This document shows positions 26,504 through 34,650 of a DNA stretch of 56,161 nt, in pieces. The stretch's first letter is position 1. Every line of letters begins with the position of its first letter. The position numbers and the translations under genes were made by a program. The notes beneath the pieces were generated by a model that ran no database searches, was not told the origin of the DNA, and saw nothing but the letters and a program-made list of their open reading frames with translations. The stretch lies in the NCBI GenBank assembly GCA_016780365.1, contig JADHMB010000005.1, positions 1-56,161 of the forward strand. The letters are read 5' to 3'. Origin of the DNA: Flavobacteriales bacterium. Lineage in GTDB: Bacteria > Bacteroidota > Bacteroidia > Flavobacteriales_D > Parvicellaceae.

Positions 26504-27763
26504 TTACTGCAGACTTATACTATCAAGAGTTGCTTTTATTTCTGCTATATCTAGATAGTATTTAGACTTTAAATTTTCAGCAATAGGATCTTTACTAGGT
26601 ACATTTAGTTTAAGTGGATTTTTAGCTTTACCATTTATATATACTCGATAGTCTAGGTGTGGACCAGTACTTAAACCCGTACTTCCAACTTCTCCAATTT
26701 TCTGTCCCTGTTCTACATATTTACCCACTTTTATACCTTTTGCAAATCTTAATAAGTGTAAGTATTTAGTAACTACATTTCCAAAAGAATGTTTTATTTT
26801 AATCATATTTCCAGCACCTCCAGATCTGCCAGCAAATATCACTTTTCCATCCCCTGTTGAAACCACATCTGTTCCTGAAGGTGCTGCGTAATCTACTCCG
26901 TGGTGTGGCCTGTAAATCTTTTTAATTGGATGCAATCTTCTATTAGAAAATTTGGAGGATATTCTTACATACTCTAAAGGTGCAGAAAGTAATGCCCTTT
27001 GCATACTTTCTCCAGATTCTGTAAAATAACTTTCAACCTTTTTAGATTTTGATAAATATCTAAATGCATAAAAGTCCCTTCCTTTATGGTTAAATAAAAT
27101 GGCTTTAATATTTCCAACACCAATAAATTTATTCTCTACATATTTAGATTCAAAAATTATTTTGTAGTTGTCTTCTGATTGAATATCAAAAAAATCAATT
27201 GTCCAAGCATATAAACTGGCAACTTTAGAAACCAATGCGGGACTTAATTTATTATCAATAAAACTTTGCCATAGACTAGAAGATATTGTTCCAGATGCTT
27301 TTTGTATTCTTATCTCAACAGGGCTTTTTATAACGGTTATGTTCAAAGAATCTAAAAAACTCATGATTACCTTTTCGGTAAGTGAATGCTGGTAAATTAA
27401 ATTGGAAAATTTATTGCTATCGGAATTAAAGATGGTATAGTATTTATCTCCTGGATATATTTTTCTTATATCATAAATTTCTTTAAAATCATTTCCTAAA
27501 CTATAAATTTGGTCGTAGGAAATATTTAAACTTTGTAAAATCTCGCTAAAACTTTGTCCGTTTTTTACCGAGCTGCTGTCAATTTTAAAATTCTCAAGAC
27601 TGAAGCCCTGTATTTTTTTAAATATTTCAACTTCTTCTGTAGATTTTATAGACTCCTGAATTGATTCCTGAACATTTGTATTGGTAGAAGTACAAGTTGA
27701 AAATAAAAATACAATTCCAAAAAATACGGAAGTTGAAATGAAAATGTTATGTCTAAATACCAT
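26504..27763 (-). CDS. M23-family peptidoglycan endopeptidase
   Basis: Predicted cell-wall endopeptidase of the LytM/M23 class, 419 residues. A signal segment ends at C24 (LFSTC), a possible lipobox. The middle (about 50-260) resembles the LysM/OapA-like N-domains of MepM-type enzymes, and the catalytic domain (about 283-390) shows H287 and D291 in HHGVD, H336 in YLHLL and H369 in GPHLD. The third zinc ligand, normally the second His of HxH, is Asp (D371), which could lower or alter activity. It lies 21 bp before the AsmA gene. Confidence 0.85.
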   Translation of the reverse strand: MVFRHNIFISTSVFFGIVFLFSTCTSTNTNVQESIQESIKSTEEVEIFKKIQGFSLENFKIDSSSVKNGQSFSEILQSLNISYDQIYSLGNDFKEIYDIRKIYPGDKYYTIFNSDSNKFSNLIYQHSLTEKVIMSFLDSLNITVIKSPVEIRIQKASGTISSSLWQSFIDNKLSPALVSKVASLYAWTIDFFDIQSEDNYKIIFESKYVENKFIGVGNIKAILFNHKGRDFYAFRYLSKSKKVESYFTESGESMQRALLSAPLEYVRISSKFSNRRLHPIKKIYRPHHGVDYAAPSGTDVVSTGDGKVIFAGRSGGAGNMIKIKHSFGNVVTKYLHLLRFAKGIKVGKYVEQGQKIGEVGSTGLSTGPHLDYRVYINGKAKNPLKLNVPSKDPIAENLKSKYYLDIAEIKATLDSISLQ

Positions 27764-27844
27764 ATTGATTACAATTATAATTCAACAGCGTAGTTAAACT
27801 CTAAACTTCAAGACAAATTATAAACATTAAAATGTGTTTTTAGT

Positions 27845-28633
27845 TCAATATAAATTGCTTCTGTGGACTAACTTTATATGCTCTTTTTCCCTGTTTTTTT
27901 TAAAAAAAACTATGCCCAATGAAAATATATCTAGACTAAGCATTACTTTATCAAAATTGCAAATTTCATCCCAAGCTTGTTTCATGTCACTAGACCAATA
28001 AATATCGTCAAAAATAAAAATTGAATCTTCGTTTGCTTGCTCAGCTAGCCAATAAAAATATCTTAATGTAGCTTCTTTGGAATGATTACCATCAAAAAAA
28101 ATCAAATCAAATTTATTTTTTAAAAGTTGGGGGATTATTTGATCAAAAGGCTGATTTATAAGCTCTATGTTCTTAAGCTTTAAAGTTTTGAAGTTTTTTT
28201 GAGCTAGGCTACTTACTTTAGGATCTCCTTCAATAGTGGTAACTTTGCCATCTTTATTGGCATTCGATAGATAAGCTGTTGTAAGTCCTAAAGAGGTGCC
28301 TATTTCTAGAATATTTTTTTTCTGAAAGAAACTTACCACCCTAAAAAGGATTTGTGCTTTTTCTGGTCTAGATTGAACTTTTTTAGTTAAAATATTAATC
28401 GTGCTAGTTGAAGATTTAATAGATTTTGATCCTGCCCCTAAATCTTTTAATTCAATTGCTTCATTTTGTTTTAAAAGCAAGCTTCTCACATGTTCTATTC
28501 CGATAAAAGAGTAATACTTAATTGAGTTGTCCAATATGTTTTCTATGAATTCATGAACCATTGGAGAATGAATATTGTACTTATTGGTTCCCTGAAATAA
28601 AAACTTTAAATAAAAGCTGATTTTTTTAACCAT
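27845..28633 (-). CDS. Class I SAM-dependent methyltransferase
   Basis: Rossmann-fold methyltransferase of the O-methyltransferase (COMT-like) type, 262 residues from the ATG at 28633. This start makes the protein open with MVKKISFYLKFLFQGTN and IHSPMV, the usual N-terminus of the Bacteroidota family; the first ATG at 28684 would add 17 residues that do not look like it and would overlap a -7 box. SAM motif I is ILEIGTSLGLTTAYL (about 118-132), an acidic residue follows in TIEGDPKV, and the metal-type DLIFFDGNHS and FDDIYWS segments suggest a cation-dependent enzyme. The substrate is unknown. It is divergent from tatC. Confidence 0.8.
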   Translation of the reverse strand: MVKKISFYLKFLFQGTNKYNIHSPMVHEFIENILDNSIKYYSFIGIEHVRSLLLKQNEAIELKDLGAGSKSIKSSTSTINILTKKVQSRPEKAQILFRVVSFFQKKNILEIGTSLGLTTAYLSNANKDGKVTTIEGDPKVSSLAQKNFKTLKLKNIELINQPFDQIIPQLLKNKFDLIFFDGNHSKEATLRYFYWLAEQANEDSIFIFDDIYWSSDMKQAWDEICNFDKVMLSLDIFSLGIVFFKKNREKEHIKLVHRSNLY

Positions 28634-28636
28634 ATG

Positions 28637-28644
28637 CAAATTTA
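28637..28644 (-). promoter_or_regulatory. -7-like box at the methyltransferase start
   Basis: Minus-strand TAAATTTG is a perfect TAnnTTTG match, and TTTT lies 20 nt upstream in the -33 place. Only three bases separate it from the ATG at 28633, so a transcript made here would be leaderless or nearly so. Its position also argues against the upstream ATG at 28684. Confidence 0.35.
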
Positions 28645-28691
28645 AGGCTTTAGTTGATGCTAATAAAAATTTTATTAAAGACATTATCTAT

Positions 28692-28699
28692 TAGATTTG
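28692..28699 (+). promoter_or_regulatory. -7-like box upstream of tatC
   Basis: Reads TAGATTTG, a perfect match to TAnnTTTG, five bases before the tatC ATG at 28705. No TTTG or TTG lies 17-23 nt upstream, so support is limited to the -7 element. If used, the transcript would start at or near the ATG. Confidence 0.3.
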
Positions 28700-28704
28700 T
28701 AGTT

Positions 28705-29544
28705 ATGAAAAGTGAAAATGAAAAAAAAGAACTTTCTTTTTTAGGACACTTAGAAGAATTAAGATGGCGGCTTGTAAGATCAAGCGTTGTTATAATTCTA
28801 GCTGCAATTGTATTATTTTATTTTACGGATCCTATTGTACAGCAGTTTTACATAAACATGTCCAAAACAACTTTTCCTACTTATCAGTTTTTTTGTCTTC
28901 TTTCTGAAAAATTAAATATTAGTGATGCACTTTGTGCAGAAGATATCCCTATTCAAATTCAATCTATTGAAATGACCAAACAATTTTCGACAAATATGTA
29001 TTTTGCATTAATTGGTGGGTTAATTATTTCTTTTCCATTCACATTTTACCAAATATGGTCATTTGTCAAACCTGGTTTAAATATTAAAGAGCTCAAAGCA
29101 ACTAGGTGGATTGGCTTTAACGCTAGCTTGTTGTTTTTTATAGGTATTTTATTTGGCTACTTCTTAATTAGTCCTCTTTGCGTTCAATTCTTCGGAGGAT
29201 ACAAATTGACAGATCAAATTCAAAATAACTTTACAATTAGTTCTTACATGTCAATGATAACAACTTCTACTTTTTTATCTGGTTTATTCTTCGAACTTCC
29301 TATTGTTATGTATATTCTAGCAAAAATTGGAATTTTAGGTCCGGATATTTTAAAAAAATATCGAAAACATTCTTTAGTCGCTATCCTAATATTATCTGCT
29401 TTAATTACTCCACCAGATGTAGTAAGTCAACTTTTAGTCTCCTTTCCTATTTATGCTTTATACGAATTTGGGATTATTATCGTTAAAAGAGTGGAAAAGA
29501 AAAGATTAAAAGATCTTGAAAATGAAAAATCCAATACTGACTAA
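28705..29544 (+). CDS. tatC: Sec-independent protein translocase TatC
   Basis: Multi-pass receptor of the twin-arginine translocase, which exports folded proteins. I start at the ATG at 28705 (279 residues): [23 protein letters not shown] is the standard TatC opening, whereas the extra 17 residues of the longer reading are not. Six transmembrane helices are visible, with the first periplasmic loop enlarged (about residues 45-100), as usual in Bacteroidota, and FHLEELR-like LGHLEELR at 13-20 and the FPIY near the last helix. tatA/B are not nearby. It overlaps lptB by one base (TAATG). Confidence 0.95.
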   Translation: MKSENEKKELSFLGHLEELRWRLVRSSVVIILAAIVLFYFTDPIVQQFYINMSKTTFPTYQFFCLLSEKLNISDALCAEDIPIQIQSIEMTKQFSTNMYFALIGGLIISFPFTFYQIWSFVKPGLNIKELKATRWIGFNASLLFFIGILFGYFLISPLCVQFFGGYKLTDQIQNNFTISSYMSMITTSTFLSGLFFELPIVMYILAKIGILGPDILKKYRKHSLVAILILSALITPPDVVSQLLVSFPIYALYEFGIIIVKRVEKKRLKDLENEKSNTD

Positions 29545-30284
29545 TGGAACTTAAGTCTATAAATATTAATAAGTCTTACAATGGAATTGAAGTTGTAAAA
29601 GGAGTTTCTGTAAGCTTAAAAAAAGGAGAAATAGTTGGTCTACTAGGCCCCAACGGTGCTGGAAAAACTACAACCTTTGATATGATAGTAGGATTAATAA
29701 GTCCCGAAGAGGGAGAAGTTTTTTTAAATGACTTGAAAATTACAAAAGTTCCAATGTACAAAAGGTCAAAAATGGGAATTGGATACCTCCCTCAAGAAGT
29801 TTCAGTTTTTAGAAAATTATCTGTCGAAGACAATATAAAAGCAATTTTAGAAATGTCTAGTTGGTCTAAAGAAGAACAAAAAGATAAATTGGAAGAACTA
29901 ATCTCTGAATTTGGATTAAATCATGTAAGAAAAAATTTGGGGAGAAATCTTTCTGGAGGAGAAAAAAGAAGGACAGAAATTGCCAGATGTTTGGCTAATG
30001 AGCCTGATTTTATATTATTAGACGAACCTTTTGCAGGGGTTGATCCAATTGCAGTAGAAGACATCCAAAGAATTGTCCTTAAACTCAAGAAAAAAAAGAT
30101 TGGGATTTTAATTACGGATCACAATGTTCAAGAAACATTGTCTATTGTTGATAGAGCATACTTACTTTTTGAAGGGAAAATTCTCAAAGATGGAACAGCA
30201 GAAGATCTTGCTAAAGACGAGCAAGTAAGAAAAGTTTATCTAGGTCAAAAATTTGAATTAAAAAAGAAAACAATTGATTTTTGA
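29544..30284 (+). CDS. lptB: LPS export ATP-binding protein LptB
   Basis: ATPase of the LptB2FG complex that extracts lipopolysaccharide from the inner membrane. The 246 residues have the Walker A GPNGAGKT (35-42), the Q-loop [11 protein letters not shown] (84-93), the signature LSGGE (136-140), Walker [14 protein letters not shown] (156-168, D160 and E161) and the switch H in ITDHNVQ. The long LptB-type sequence rather than a generic ABC ATPase is suggested by [10 protein letters not shown] and the [10 protein letters not shown] block. It starts on a TAATG with tatC and tsaB follows directly; LptF/G are not in view. Confidence 0.95.
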   Translation: MELKSININKSYNGIEVVKGVSVSLKKGEIVGLLGPNGAGKTTTFDMIVGLISPEEGEVFLNDLKITKVPMYKRSKMGIGYLPQEVSVFRKLSVEDNIKAILEMSSWSKEEQKDKLEELISEFGLNHVRKNLGRNLSGGEKRRTEIARCLANEPDFILLDEPFAGVDPIAVEDIQRIVLKLKKKKIGILITDHNVQETLSIVDRAYLLFEGKILKDGTAEDLAKDEQVRKVYLGQKFELKKKTIDF

Positions 30285-30956
30285 ATGGCGTTAATTCTAA
30301 ATATTGAAACATCTACCAAAACTTGTTCTGTAAACCTATCTAAAAATGGGAAATCGCTAGGGGTTAATGAAATTACAAGTGAAAAATATGTTCATGGCGA
30401 AAAGCTACACCTTTTAATAAAAGATCTTTTTGCGTCTTTAAATCTTTCATTGAAACAGCTGGATGCAGTTGGTGTCAGCGCTGGACCTGGGTCTTTTACT
30501 GGTCTTCGGATTGGTGTTGCAACAGCAAAAGGATTGGCTTTTGGACTTGACATTCCTCTTATCAGTATGAATTCTCTTGAGATAATGATTAATTGCTACC
30601 ATAATAAATCCACTAATGATAATGGGTTGTATTTTCCAATGATAGACGCCAGAAGAAAAGAAGTTTATACAGCTGGATATAATTCTTATAAAAAACAAAT
30701 AACAGAAATTGCATGTCTAGAAATTAATTCTGAGTTTTTAAAAATTTATGAAAATTACCAAAGACTTTATTTTTTAGGAGATGGAGCATTAAAGTTTAAT
30801 GGGGAATTCAATTCTAAAATTGTAGAAATTGATGGATCAATACCAAACTCCTCAACGGGAATGGCATATATTACATTTGAAAAATTCAAGAACAAGGAGT
30901 TTGAAAGCATTCCTTATTTTAACCCTTATTACCTAAAAGATTTTTTTACTGGTTAA
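30285..30956 (+). CDS. tsaB: tRNA N6-threonylcarbamoyladenosine protein TsaB
   Basis: Non-catalytic partner of TsaD in making t6A37 on ANN-decoding tRNAs. The 223 residues have the ASKHA N-lobe start LILNIETSTKTCSVNLS, the conserved VGVSAGPGSFTGLRIGVATAKGLAFG block (about 61-86) and the MNSLE segment, all typical of TsaB. The start ATG immediately follows the lptB stop (no gap), so it is co-transcribed with tatC-lptB, a common Bacteroidota order. TsaD and TsaE are elsewhere. Confidence 0.94.
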   Translation: MALILNIETSTKTCSVNLSKNGKSLGVNEITSEKYVHGEKLHLLIKDLFASLNLSLKQLDAVGVSAGPGSFTGLRIGVATAKGLAFGLDIPLISMNSLEIMINCYHNKSTNDNGLYFPMIDARRKEVYTAGYNSYKKQITEIACLEINSEFLKIYENYQRLYFLGDGALKFNGEFNSKIVEIDGSIPNSSTGMAYITFEKFKNKEFESIPYFNPYYLKDFFTG

Positions 30957-31028
30957 AAAAAATTGAAAAATTTCTTCCTAGAATTAAAATTATATAGATA
31001 TTAGTAGACAATTAATAATTGAAATAGT

Positions 31029-31421
31029 TTGTACTATATAGAAGCTTCCAAAGAAACTCCACTAGTATCTTTAAACTCAGAAAAAGGTGTTTTCTTAATT
31101 GATGGTGATTGTGTTTCTGAAACACCTGATGATTTCTTCAATAACATTACTAATTGGATTGAAAATTATTCAAAGAGTCCTTATAAAAATACCACGCTAA
31201 CAATAAATTTAGGTGAGATAAATATTTCATCATCTAAATTTTTACTCAATATTATATACCAATTGGAAAATATATATAAATCTGGTTTTCAAGTTAAGAT
31301 TAGATGGGTATATAAAAATGGGGAAGATGGAAATTATGAGCTAGGAAAGGATTACTCAGAAATGGCTTCAGTTCCTTTTGATTTTATTGAAACTGTTGAG
31401 AACTTTGTTTCCAATATTTAA
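31029..31421 (+). CDS. SiaC-family (DUF1987) regulatory protein
   Basis: 130-residue small protein of the DUF1987/SiaC family; in Pseudomonas SiaC is phosphorylated on a conserved Thr/Ser by SiaB, dephosphorylated by SiaA, and activates a diguanylate cyclase. Here the block TLTINLGEINISSSKFLLNI (about 57-76) holds the Ser positions matching that site, and the N-terminus YIEASKETPLVSLN is typical. The start is TTG at 31029; no ATG upstream fits. No SiaA, SiaB or diguanylate cyclase gene is adjacent, so its partner is unknown. It sits 72 bp after tsaB and 20 bp before the OmpH-like gene. Confidence 0.8.
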   Translation: MYYIEASKETPLVSLNSEKGVFLIDGDCVSETPDDFFNNITNWIENYSKSPYKNTTLTINLGEINISSSKFLLNIIYQLENIYKSGFQVKIRWVYKNGEDGNYELGKDYSEMASVPFDFIETVENFVSNI

Positions 31422-31441
31422 CCTAACTTAAAGCCTTTATT

Positions 31442-32050
31442 ATGACTAAATCAACACACCAAATACTGTATATAATATTGTTTGTTTTATTGGCAGTATT
31501 GTATTTTATTCAATTTTCTAGCTCAAGTAATACTGAAAACATACCAACTATTGAAAAAGAATTGAAAATTCAACCACTAAATGAAGGAGGACTAAATATA
31601 GCATTTGTAAATAGCGATACAGTTTCTAAATATTATGAATTTGCTAAAAAAATTCAAAAAACCTTAACTACTAAAAGATCTGAGGCAGAAGGGCAAATTA
31701 AAAGCAAATACTTCGCATATGAAAGTCTGGTTCAAGAATTTGAAAAAGCTTCACCAATTATGGGAGATAGAGAGAAGATGGAAAAGGCTCAAAAAATTAG
31801 ACTATTAGAACAAGAAATAATGCAAGTTGAACAGCAACTTTCAGAGCAAGTTTCTAGACAGGAACTAGAACTGACACAAAGCTACATTGTAAAAACTAAC
31901 GACTATATGCAAGAAATTGGCAAAACTCTTGGTTATGATTATGTGATGAGTTATAGGGTTGGTGGCGCAATGCTTTATGCTAATGAACGTCACGATATAA
32001 CAAATGAAATAATTAAATTGCTTAACAAGCGTTACGAATCTTCTAAATAA
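31442..32050 (+). CDS. OmpH/Skp-family periplasmic chaperone-like protein
   Basis: 202 residues. A single N-terminal hydrophobic segment (about 8-25) could be a membrane anchor or uncleaved signal. The rest has the Skp pattern: the short beta strand GLNIAFVNSDTV (about 51-62), then a long coiled-coil with charged heptads (QIKSKYFAYESLVQEFEKA, EKAQKIRLLEQEIMQVEQQL), and a returning C-terminal half ending with the FAST-like YVMSYRVGGAMLYAN. Skp holds unfolded outer-membrane proteins in the periplasm. In this position, beside a TonB-like protein and a receptor, it may serve outer-membrane assembly. Confidence 0.85.
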   Translation: MTKSTHQILYIILFVLLAVLYFIQFSSSSNTENIPTIEKELKIQPLNEGGLNIAFVNSDTVSKYYEFAKKIQKTLTTKRSEAEGQIKSKYFAYESLVQEFEKASPIMGDREKMEKAQKIRLLEQEIMQVEQQLSEQVSRQELELTQSYIVKTNDYMQEIGKTLGYDYVMSYRVGGAMLYANERHDITNEIIKLLNKRYESSK

Positions 32051-32094
32051 GAAACGTTTTATTATTTTCTTCGTATATTTTGTTAAACTTCGTT

Positions 32095-32814
32095 ATGAAC
32101 TTTTTAGTTCTTTTAGAGAAACATCAAAATGCAATCCTTGGAACATTAATTGTTCATATACTCATATTTGTTTGGCTAAATATTCAAAATGTTTCTTTTT
32201 ATATAATTCAACCGAAAGAAAAAGTTCTAGCTACTCTAGATTTCACCACTCCTGAAAATAATTTAATTCCAAAAAAAAGCAAAGAAAATTTTACTGATAA
32301 TGAAATTGTAGTTACCAATGCTGCATCTAATTATGATCAGGAAAAAGACATGAGTGCATCTCAGAAAAAAGCACTAGCAGAAAAGGTAATAGAAGATGTT
32401 AAAGAATTTGAAAAGAAACAATTTAACGATTTTGGAAAAGACAATCCGGTTATAGATAATTCTCCTCATGAAAATAAAAAAATAAAAGATAATTCGATTA
32501 GCAAAACTGTAAGTAAGTCCTTAAAAAAAACCTCTAATGCTACTGCAAAATATTTTTGTGAGAATAGAAATATGATTTTACAAAAAATTCCATCTTACCT
32601 CTGTAATCAAACAGGCACAGTTAGATTGACTATTAAGGTTAATCCCAAGGGAGAAGTAACAGACTGCAAAGTAGATAATTCAGAAACTAGTACTTCTAAT
32701 CAGTGCTTAATAGAAAATGCTATAAATTACGCTAAGAATTGGAAATTCAACCAAGATTTTTCAAGCACACAAAGACAAGAAGGTTGGATTGAATTTATTT
32801 ATCTATCTCAATAA
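32095..32814 (+). CDS. TonB-like C-terminal domain protein
   Basis: 239 residues from the ATG at 32095; an in-frame TTG at 32080 is less likely. A membrane anchor is near the N-terminus (about 12-30, HQNAILGTLIVHILIFVWLN), then an acidic and lysine-rich periplasmic linker (about 35-150), and a C-terminal domain of TonB type: TGTVRLTIKVNPKGEVTDC, NQCLIENAINYAKNWKF. The linker lacks the Pro-Lys repeats of classic TonB, and no ExbB/D is nearby, so it may be an accessory or TonB-domain protein rather than the main energy transducer. It lies 44 bp after the OmpH-like gene and is followed 7 bp later by the MORN-repeat gene. Confidence 0.75.
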   Translation: MNFLVLLEKHQNAILGTLIVHILIFVWLNIQNVSFYIIQPKEKVLATLDFTTPENNLIPKKSKENFTDNEIVVTNAASNYDQEKDMSASQKKALAEKVIEDVKEFEKKQFNDFGKDNPVIDNSPHENKKIKDNSISKTVSKSLKKTSNATAKYFCENRNMILQKIPSYLCNQTGTVRLTIKVNPKGEVTDCKVDNSETSTSNQCLIENAINYAKNWKFNQDFSSTQRQEGWIEFIYLSQ

Positions 32815-32821
32815 CAAAAAA

Positions 32822-34615
32822 ATGCGATTAATTATATTTGTTCTGTTTCTTCAAATAATTTCTATTTCTAGTATATATAGTCAAAACAATGGCTTATTAA
32901 AAAATGAAACAATTACGACCTATTGGGGAAGTAACCAAAAGCAAGTAAGAAGTGTTGGGACTTATCAAACAAGCGGATATTCAAATATTGGCGCTAAAAC
33001 TGGCAAATGGATTCACTTTTATAAAAACGGAAATCTTCAAGTAGAAAGTAATTATTTTCTTGGACAGTTGAATGGAGAATACAAATCTTATTATCTCAAC
33101 GGAAAACTAAAATTTAGAACCTTTTACACTCTTGGAAAAATTGATTCGATTTTTGAAGCTTTTTACCAAGATGGGACTTTGGCTGAAAAAGGAGAATATG
33201 ATGTTCTTCCTAAAATTAATAGAGAAGATACAACTGTATTAAACTATTGGCTGAATAGAAATGAAGAAATACGATCTTACAAAAGTAATTATTGGGAATA
33301 TTATTATGAAAATGGTAGACTTATGGAAAAATCTCATTTCGTAGATGGTTTAGATACTACTGAATTTATAGATCAATTTTATGAAGCAAATGGTGATACT
33401 CTTATTATGGATGGAAAAGGATATAGAAAAACATATTACTCTTCTTCAAAACTAAAAACTGTTGTAAAATATAACAATGGCTTAAAAAATGGAGTTTTTG
33501 AGCTATACAAACCCAATGGTCTTATTCGAAAAACAGGAACTTATCTCAATGGGAAAATGTCAGGACTTTGGAAAGAATTATACCTCACTACAGATACTGT
33601 TTACCAAGAATTAGAATATAAAAATGGCCTGAAAAATGGATTATTTAAGGAATATTATGTGAATGGAAAAATAAGTATGGAAGGAAACTATATTAATGAT
33701 TTAAAAAATGGAGACTGGACTTACAGTTTTATCAATGGCGCTTTAGACATGAAAGGGTCTTTTAAAGAGGACAAACAAGAAGGGTTTTGGACTTTTTATT
33801 ATCCTAAGGGAATTGAATATTACAAAGGGAATTTTACTAATGGCCAGAAAGAAGGAAAATGGGATTTTTTCTATAATACAGGAAGGATTTGGAAGAAAGG
33901 GGAATATAAATATGATCAAAAAAATGGTTTCTGGTTGACAAAATTTGAAAATGGCAAAACTGCTATGGAGGGAAATTATGTTATGAATAAAGAGAATGGA
34001 GTTTGGAAATCTTGGTACAACAATGGACAGTTAAAGGATCATGGATCTTATAATTTAGGGAAGATGGACGACAAATGGGTAGGTTATTATACAAATGGTC
34101 AGAAAAAGTATTCTGGAGAATATGAGAACGATTATAAAATTAACTCTTGGATTTATTACTCTGTAAAAGGGGATATTGTTGAAACGAGAAATTATAAAGT
34201 TTTGAATAAACGAAGTATGCTTATCCCAGATGAAAATAGAATGGTGAAAAAATCTGTTGCAGATGGTAAATGGATAAAATATAGTGAATATGACCAAAGC
34301 TTAAAAAGTGAAGAAAATTATACCGATGGGAAATTAGACGGGGAGTGTACTTACTATTTTCCAGGAGGAATAGTTCCTAATAGAATTGTGAATTATAAAA
34401 ATGGACTGTTAGAGGGGAAATATCAAAATTTTTCTAGAAAAGGAGCTGTAATTTCTGAAACTAATTACAAAAACAATCGAAAACATGGAGATGTAAAAGT
34501 ATATAGCAAGCGAGGTAAATTAATCTCACACATAGTTTACAAAGAAGGGATAAAAGTAAAAGACTTAATTAACAAGATTAATTTTAAATATAACTCTCCG
34601 ACTAATAAAAAATAA
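32822..34615 (+). CDS. Exported MORN-repeat protein (YwqK-like)
   Basis: 597 residues from the ATG at 32822; the longer reading from 32789 overlaps the previous stop and is rejected. A signal peptide (MRLIIFVLFLQIISISSIYS) is followed by about 18 tandem MORN_2-type repeats of about 23 residues through residue about 570, each with the pattern NG..NG.W..YY.NG....G.Y. Such repeats (YwqK antitoxin-like in annotations) are thought to bind ligands or proteins; no toxin gene is beside it, so an antitoxin role is not supported. It lies between a TonB-like gene and a TonB-dependent receptor, in the same direction. Confidence 0.82.
   Translation: MRLIIFVLFLQIISISSIYSQNNGLLKNETITTYWGSNQKQVRSVGTYQTSGYSNIGAKTGKWIHFYKNGNLQVESNYFLGQLNGEYKSYYLNGKLKFRTFYTLGKIDSIFEAFYQDGTLAEKGEYDVLPKINREDTTVLNYWLNRNEEIRSYKSNYWEYYYENGRLMEKSHFVDGLDTTEFIDQFYEANGDTLIMDGKGYRKTYYSSSKLKTVVKYNNGLKNGVFELYKPNGLIRKTGTYLNGKMSGLWKELYLTTDTVYQELEYKNGLKNGLFKEYYVNGKISMEGNYINDLKNGDWTYSFINGALDMKGSFKEDKQEGFWTFYYPKGIEYYKGNFTNGQKEGKWDFFYNTGRIWKKGEYKYDQKNGFWLTKFENGKTAMEGNYVMNKENGVWKSWYNNGQLKDHGSYNLGKMDDKWVGYYTNGQKKYSGEYENDYKINSWIYYSVKGDIVETRNYKVLNKRSMLIPDENRMVKKSVADGKWIKYSEYDQSLKSEENYTDGKLDGECTYYFPGGIVPNRIVNYKNGLLEGKYQNFSRKGAVISETNYKNNRKHGDVKVYSKRGKLISHIVYKEGIKVKDLINKINFKYNSPTNKK
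32993..34540 (+). repeat. Tandem MORN_2 protein repeats
   Basis: Approximate extent of the roughly 18 repeats of about 23 residues in the exported protein. The units are diverged at DNA level but share the W-x2-YY-x-NG-x5-G-x-Y frame. Some units are degraded (for example around 33230-33430), where the spacing is lost. Confidence 0.7.
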
Positions 34616-34650
34616 TTAATTTGTATAGCAAATATCATTACAATTAATTA

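Noticed and set aside
32993-34540. Tandem DNA repeat or CRISPR-like array
   Set aside because: The repetition is at protein level (MORN units); the DNA units are diverged and have no spacers.
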